Notes under the pieces: generated by a model | The model's database searches: none | What the model saw: only the letters and a program-made list of their open reading frames with translations | What the model was told of the DNA's origin: nothing | Made by a program: the position numbers and the translations under genes | In this document: positions 6,028-8,565 of the stretch, piece by piece | How positions within the stretch are numbered: the stretch's first letter is position 1 | How the letters are laid out: every line of letters begins with the position of its first letter | Source: Acidobacteriaceae bacterium | GTDB lineage: Bacteria > Acidobacteriota > Terriglobia > Terriglobales > Acidobacteriaceae | DNA: 8,565 nt | Direction of reading: 5' to 3' | Assembly: GCA_003165455.1 (NCBI GenBank) | Contig: PLUJ01000177.1 | Coordinates: forward strand, 1,052 to 9,616

Positions 6028-7467
6028 CAGGATCGTCGTAAGCTTTATATTAATGGGAAGTGGGTCGAACCAAGTGTAGTGCACGATGCACAAGTCATCA
6101 ATCCCGCGAACGAGGAAGTTATTGCCACGATTTCGCTCGGCACTGCGTCAGATGTGGATAAAGCTGTAAAGTCAGCCAAGTCAGCTTTCGACTCCTATTC
6201 TGAAACCGGCGTCGAACAGCGTCGCGAACTTCTGCAACGAATCATTGAAGTGTATAAAACGCGCTCTGAAGAAATGGCCAACGCGATTTCGCAGGAGATG
6301 GGCTCCCCGCTTTCTTTCGCACGGGCGGCTCAAGTGCCGGCAGGATCGGCACATTTCTTGGAGATGGTGAATGTGCTGGGAAGCTTCAAGTTTGAAGATC
6401 TGAAAGGTTCCACGCTGATGCGAAAGGAAGCGATCGGCGTATGCGGGCTCATCACTCCCTGGAACTGGCCCATGAACCAGATCGCGGCGAAAGTGGCTCC
6501 CGCTCTTGCCGCGGGTTGCACCGTTGTGTTGAAGCCAAGTGAAATGGCGCCACTCTCTGCTTTTTTGTTCGCGGAAATTTTAGACGAGGCAAAAGTTCCA
6601 CCAGGAGTCTTTAATCTTGTGAATGGCGATGGTGCGACTGTGGGGACGGCCATTTCCTCGCATCCTGATGTTGCGATGGTTTCCTTCACCGGATCTACCC
6701 GGGCGGGGATTGCAGTAGCCACGGCGGCTGCACCCACCGTGAAGCGAGTTACCCAGGAACTGGGCGGCAAGTCCGCTCACATAATCCTGGAGGACGCCGA
6801 TATTGAAGGCGCTGTCACGCAGTGCGTTCAAGCTTGCTTTCGCAATAGCGGGCAATCTTGCAATGCGCCCACCCGGGCGCTGGTTCCGCGCTCGAAAATG
6901 GAGTTGGCGGCAGGGGCCGCGAAACGAGCGGCGGAAGCGACGAAGGTCGGCGATCCGTCAGCAGAAGAAACCCATATCGGACCGCTTGCGAGCAAAGCGC
7001 AGTTTGAAAAGGTTGAACGAATGATCAGGAAGGGGATCGAAGAAGGCGCAACTTTGATCGCAGGAGGTCCCGGACGCCCCGATGGTTTTCGTAAAGGTTA
7101 TTTCGTGAAGCCAACCGTATTCGGGAACGTTCACAACGATATGAGCATCGCGCGGGAAGAGATCTTTGGACCCGTACTCTGCCTGATTCCTTTCGAGGAC
7201 GATGACGATGCGGTTCGAATCTCCAATGATACGATTTACGGGCTGGCGGCCTTTGTGACCTCAGGGAGCCTGGAACGTGCGCAACGTGTCGCACAGAGAA
7301 TGAGAACCGGTAATGTACACATCAACAATGCGAGGGTCGATTTCGGAGCCTGCTTCGGGGGCTACAAGCAATCGGGCAACGGGCGGGAATGGGGGGAGTC
7401 TGGGCTGGAAGAATTTCTCGAGCAAAAAGCGATATTTGGTTATGTGCCGCGCACGAAGAAAAGTTAG
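6025..7467 (+). CDS. NAD(P)-dependent aldehyde dehydrogenase
   Basis: This 480-residue protein is a full-length ALDH-superfamily enzyme, oxidising an aldehyde to a carboxylate with NAD(P)+ in the cytoplasm. The visible motifs are in the expected order: LYINGKWVEP (7-16), TPWNWP with oxyanion-hole Asn147 (144-149), VVLKPSE with cofactor-binding Lys170 (167-173), FTGSTRAG of the Rossmann fold (221-228), the general base Glu245 in QELGGKS, the catalytic Cys279 in NSGQSCNAPTR, and EEIFGPV (378-384). The C-terminus (GYKQSGNGREWGESGLEEFLEQK) is typical. The overall pattern is closest to the CddD-like group of acyl/aromatic aldehyde dehydrogenases, by memory only, so no substrate is assigned. Translation starts at TTG. 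The aminotransferase gene begins 62 bases downstream on the same strand, so co-transcription is possible. Confidence 0.93.
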   Translation: MQDRRKLYINGKWVEPSVVHDAQVINPANEEVIATISLGTASDVDKAVKSAKSAFDSYSETGVEQRRELLQRIIEVYKTRSEEMANAISQEMGSPLSFARAAQVPAGSAHFLEMVNVLGSFKFEDLKGSTLMRKEAIGVCGLITPWNWPMNQIAAKVAPALAAGCTVVLKPSEMAPLSAFLFAEILDEAKVPPGVFNLVNGDGATVGTAISSHPDVAMVSFTGSTRAGIAVATAAAPTVKRVTQELGGKSAHIILEDADIEGAVTQCVQACFRNSGQSCNAPTRALVPRSKMELAAGAAKRAAEATKVGDPSAEETHIGPLASKAQFEKVERMIRKGIEEGATLIAGGPGRPDGFRKGYFVKPTVFGNVHNDMSIAREEIFGPVLCLIPFEDDDDAVRISNDTIYGLAAFVTSGSLERAQRVAQRMRTGNVHINNARVDFGACFGGYKQSGNGREWGESGLEEFLEQKAIFGYVPRTKKS

Positions 7468-7474
7468 CGTATCT

Positions 7475-7488
7475 CGCGGTACGCCGCG
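7475..7488 (+). other. Short hairpin between aldehyde dehydrogenase and aminotransferase genes
   Basis: CGCGG (7475-7479) and CCGCG (7484-7488) are complementary around a four-base loop (TACG), 8 bases after the aldehyde dehydrogenase stop. No T-run follows, so it is a weak terminator at best; it could modulate read-through within a two-gene unit. Confidence 0.25.
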
Positions 7489-7516
7489 TTCGTAATCATC
7501 TCGGGAACTACGGGAG

Positions 7517-7532
7517 AAGGAAGGAATAGATG
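7517..7532 (+). promoter_or_regulatory. Strong purine-rich ribosome-binding site of the aminotransferase gene
   Basis: The stretch AAGGAAGGAA (7517-7526) offers AAGG 9 bases and AAGGA 4 bases before ATG 7530-7532. It supports this start over any internal Met. Confidence 0.65.
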
Positions 7533-8399
7533 GCGCTGGGAACGGGCTGGTCGAAGACATGGACGTATTTTGAAGATGGCTGGCACGAAGGCAACGTGCC
7601 AATCATGGGTCCTCGGACTCACGCTGCGTGGCTTTGTTCCTTAGTATTCGATGGGGCCCGGGCATTTGAAGGGGTAACGCCCGATCTCGATCTCCACTGT
7701 GCCCGCGTGAATGATTCCGCTAGGAAGCTCTTTCTCAAGCCAACCGTCTCGAAGGAACAGTGGATGGCGCTGGCGCGGGAAGGAATTTCGAAATTCGATG
7801 AGGAATCCGCACTGTACATCCGCCCAATGTATTGGGCTGAAAAAGAAGGCCCTTGGGTCCAAGCGCATGATCCGGAGTCCACGCGCTGGTGCCTCACGAT
7901 CTATGTCGCGCCGTTTCCGAAGCCGACGGGCACCGCCATCACCCTGTCGCCGTACCGACGGCCGACGCGCGAGAGCGCGCTGGTCGACGCCAAGGCCGGC
8001 TGCCTTTATCCGAACAACGCGCGCGCGCTGATCGAGGCGCGCGGCCGCGGCTTCGACAATTGTCTGTTGTGCGACATGCTCGGCAACGTCGCCGAGTTGG
8101 GTACGGCCAATATCTTCATGGTCAAAGACGGTGTCGTGTTCACGCCGGCGACGAACGGCACCTTTCTCGCCGGCATCACGCGGGCGCGGGCGATCGCGCT
8201 TCTGCGCGACGCCGGCGTGACGGTGTTGGAGATCACGTTACGTTATGCCGACTTCCAATCGGCCGACGAGATTTTCTCCACCGGCAACTATACCAAGGTG
8301 GCGCCGATCACGCGCATCGACGAGCGGAATTTGCAGCCCGGCCCGTTCTACCGCCGGGCCCGCGAGCTGTACTGGGAGTTCGCGCACGCAACTTCGTGA
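7530..8399 (+). CDS. Class IV (branched-chain type) aminotransferase, compositionally chimeric
   Basis: This 289-residue protein matches fold-type IV PLP enzymes such as branched-chain amino acid aminotransferases, which exchange amino groups between Leu/Ile/Val and 2-oxoglutarate. Visible landmarks are VFDGARAFEG (39-48), ALYIRPMYWAE (94-104), the likely PLP lysine K155 in VDAKAGCLYPNN, the LGNVAELGTANIF strand with E189, and the phosphate-binding LAGITRAR (213-220). A conserved C-terminal stretch follows: ADEIFSTGNYTKVAPITRID (245-264) and RELYWEFA. Length and motif order are normal for the family and the frame is intact. Oddly, codon use changes sharply near codon 115 (base ~7872). Upstream, all 7 Asp codons are GAT and 8 of 10 Glu are GAA; downstream, all 8 Asp are GAC and all 8 Glu are GAG. 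Third-position GC rises from roughly 59% to 87% by hand count. The front resembles the preceding genes and the back an alphaproteobacterium. Substrate specificity is inferred from the family. Confidence 0.88.
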   Translation: MALGTGWSKTWTYFEDGWHEGNVPIMGPRTHAAWLCSLVFDGARAFEGVTPDLDLHCARVNDSARKLFLKPTVSKEQWMALAREGISKFDEESALYIRPMYWAEKEGPWVQAHDPESTRWCLTIYVAPFPKPTGTAITLSPYRRPTRESALVDAKAGCLYPNNARALIEARGRGFDNCLLCDMLGNVAELGTANIFMVKDGVVFTPATNGTFLAGITRARAIALLRDAGVTVLEITLRYADFQSADEIFSTGNYTKVAPITRIDERNLQPGPFYRRARELYWEFAHATS

Positions 8400-8432
8400 A
8401 GCCGCTTTTGCCGGATCAAGCTCTAGTCCGGG
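8400..8432. repeat. Possible half of a dispersed Rhizobiales palindromic repeat, with small hairpin
   Basis: Bases 8401-8423 read GCCGCTTTTGCCGGATCAAG and then CTC. This resembles one arm of the very abundant intergenic element in Bradyrhizobium-like genomes (CCGCTTTTCCGGATCATGCTC type); the comparison is from memory. CCGGA (8411-8415) also pairs with TCCGG (8427-8431) around an 11-base loop. It sits in the convergent 23-base gap and runs over the neighbouring stop codon. Confidence 0.25.
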
Positions 8433-8565
8433 CCGCGCACGGTCAAGAGCGACGAAATCGAACGGCCACGAATGTCGTATACGCGCGCATAGACGATGCC
8501 GTCGCGTACGACGTCGAACAGGACCGGCGCGTCGAGCTTGGCGCAATAGAATTCGCCGAGCATCA
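8423..8565 (-). CDS. Unrecognised ORF, probably C-terminal end of a gene running off the window
   Basis: On the minus strand, from the window edge, a frame reads through 46 residues beginning MLGEFYCAKLDAPVLFDVV and ending LLTVRGPD, with stop TAG at 8423-8425. The ATG at 8561-8563 is only two bases from the edge, so either it is the true start of a tiny protein or, more likely, the gene continues outside. All five Asp codons are GAC and third positions are mostly G/C, matching the GC-rich back half of the convergent aminotransferase gene and not the genes to the left. The alternating hydrophobic/charged pattern (VLFDVVRDGIVYARVYDIRG) suggests beta strands. I do not recognise a family. Confidence 0.45.
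   Translation of the reverse strand, partial: MLGEFYCAKLDAPVLFDVVRDGIVYARVYDIRGRSISSLLTVRGPD

Noticed and set aside
8238..8546. 102-codon minus-strand ORF over the end of the aminotransferase
   Set aside because: It is antisense to the conserved aminotransferase C-terminus, its Arg/Ala-rich content is typical of shadow frames in GC-rich DNA, and it conflicts with the better-looking frame ending at 8423.
1..8565. CRISPR arrays, tRNA/rRNA genes, transposases or phage genes
   Set aside because: None was seen on either strand: no regularly spaced repeats, no cloverleaf recognised, and no transposase or integrase motifs in any frame.

Overview
This 8565-base window looks like soil-type environmental DNA. 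Roughly the first 7.87 kb reads like an Acidobacteria (Terriglobia-like) chromosome. The reasons are moderate GC with mixed third positions, a secreted choice-of-anchor-D/fibronectin-III protein, a GH36-type alpha-galactosidase fused to a PKD domain, and a small signal-peptide protein of a type I associate with that phylum. The taxonomic call rests on family content and codon style and was not checked by a search. The last ~0.7 kb has a very different, GC-rich alphaproteobacterial (Bradyrhizobium/Rhizobiales-like) style.

Layout: (1) positions 1-119, + strand, carry the C-terminal tail of a PfkB-family sugar kinase. (2) Convergent to it, 142-2643 on the minus strand encodes an exported GH36-type alpha-galactosidase with a C-terminal PKD domain. 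(3) 2740-3288, minus strand, encodes a membrane-anchored monohaem cytochrome c. (4) 3417-4694, minus strand, encodes a secreted protein with three ASH (choice-of-anchor D) repeats and one fibronectin type III domain. (5) 4695-5287 is a ~590-base gene-free divergent region with several inverted and direct repeats. (6) 5288-5800, + strand, encodes a small conserved-looking protein with a signal peptide. (7) 6025-7467, + strand, encodes an NAD(P)-dependent aldehyde dehydrogenase with a TTG start. (8) 7530-8399, + strand, encodes a class IV (branched-chain type) aminotransferase. (9) 8423-8565, minus strand, holds the end of an unrecognised ORF converging on the aminotransferase.

The sugar kinase and alpha-galactosidase would fit use of galactosides, although they are convergent and so not one operon. 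The aldehyde dehydrogenase and aminotransferase lie head to tail, 62 bases apart, and could be co-transcribed in amino-acid or aldehyde metabolism. The cytochrome and the ASH/FN3 protein have no evident partners here.

The most notable observation is an abrupt switch in codon use inside the aminotransferase, near base 7872. Aspartate goes from 7 GAT/0 GAC to 0 GAT/8 GAC, and glutamate from 8 GAA/2 GAG to 0 GAA/8 GAG, while the reading frame and protein family are preserved. This means either a chimeric assembly joining two genomes at a conserved gene, or a real in-frame recombination event. Apart from this junction and the repeat-rich intergenic region, I saw no convincing new biological system.
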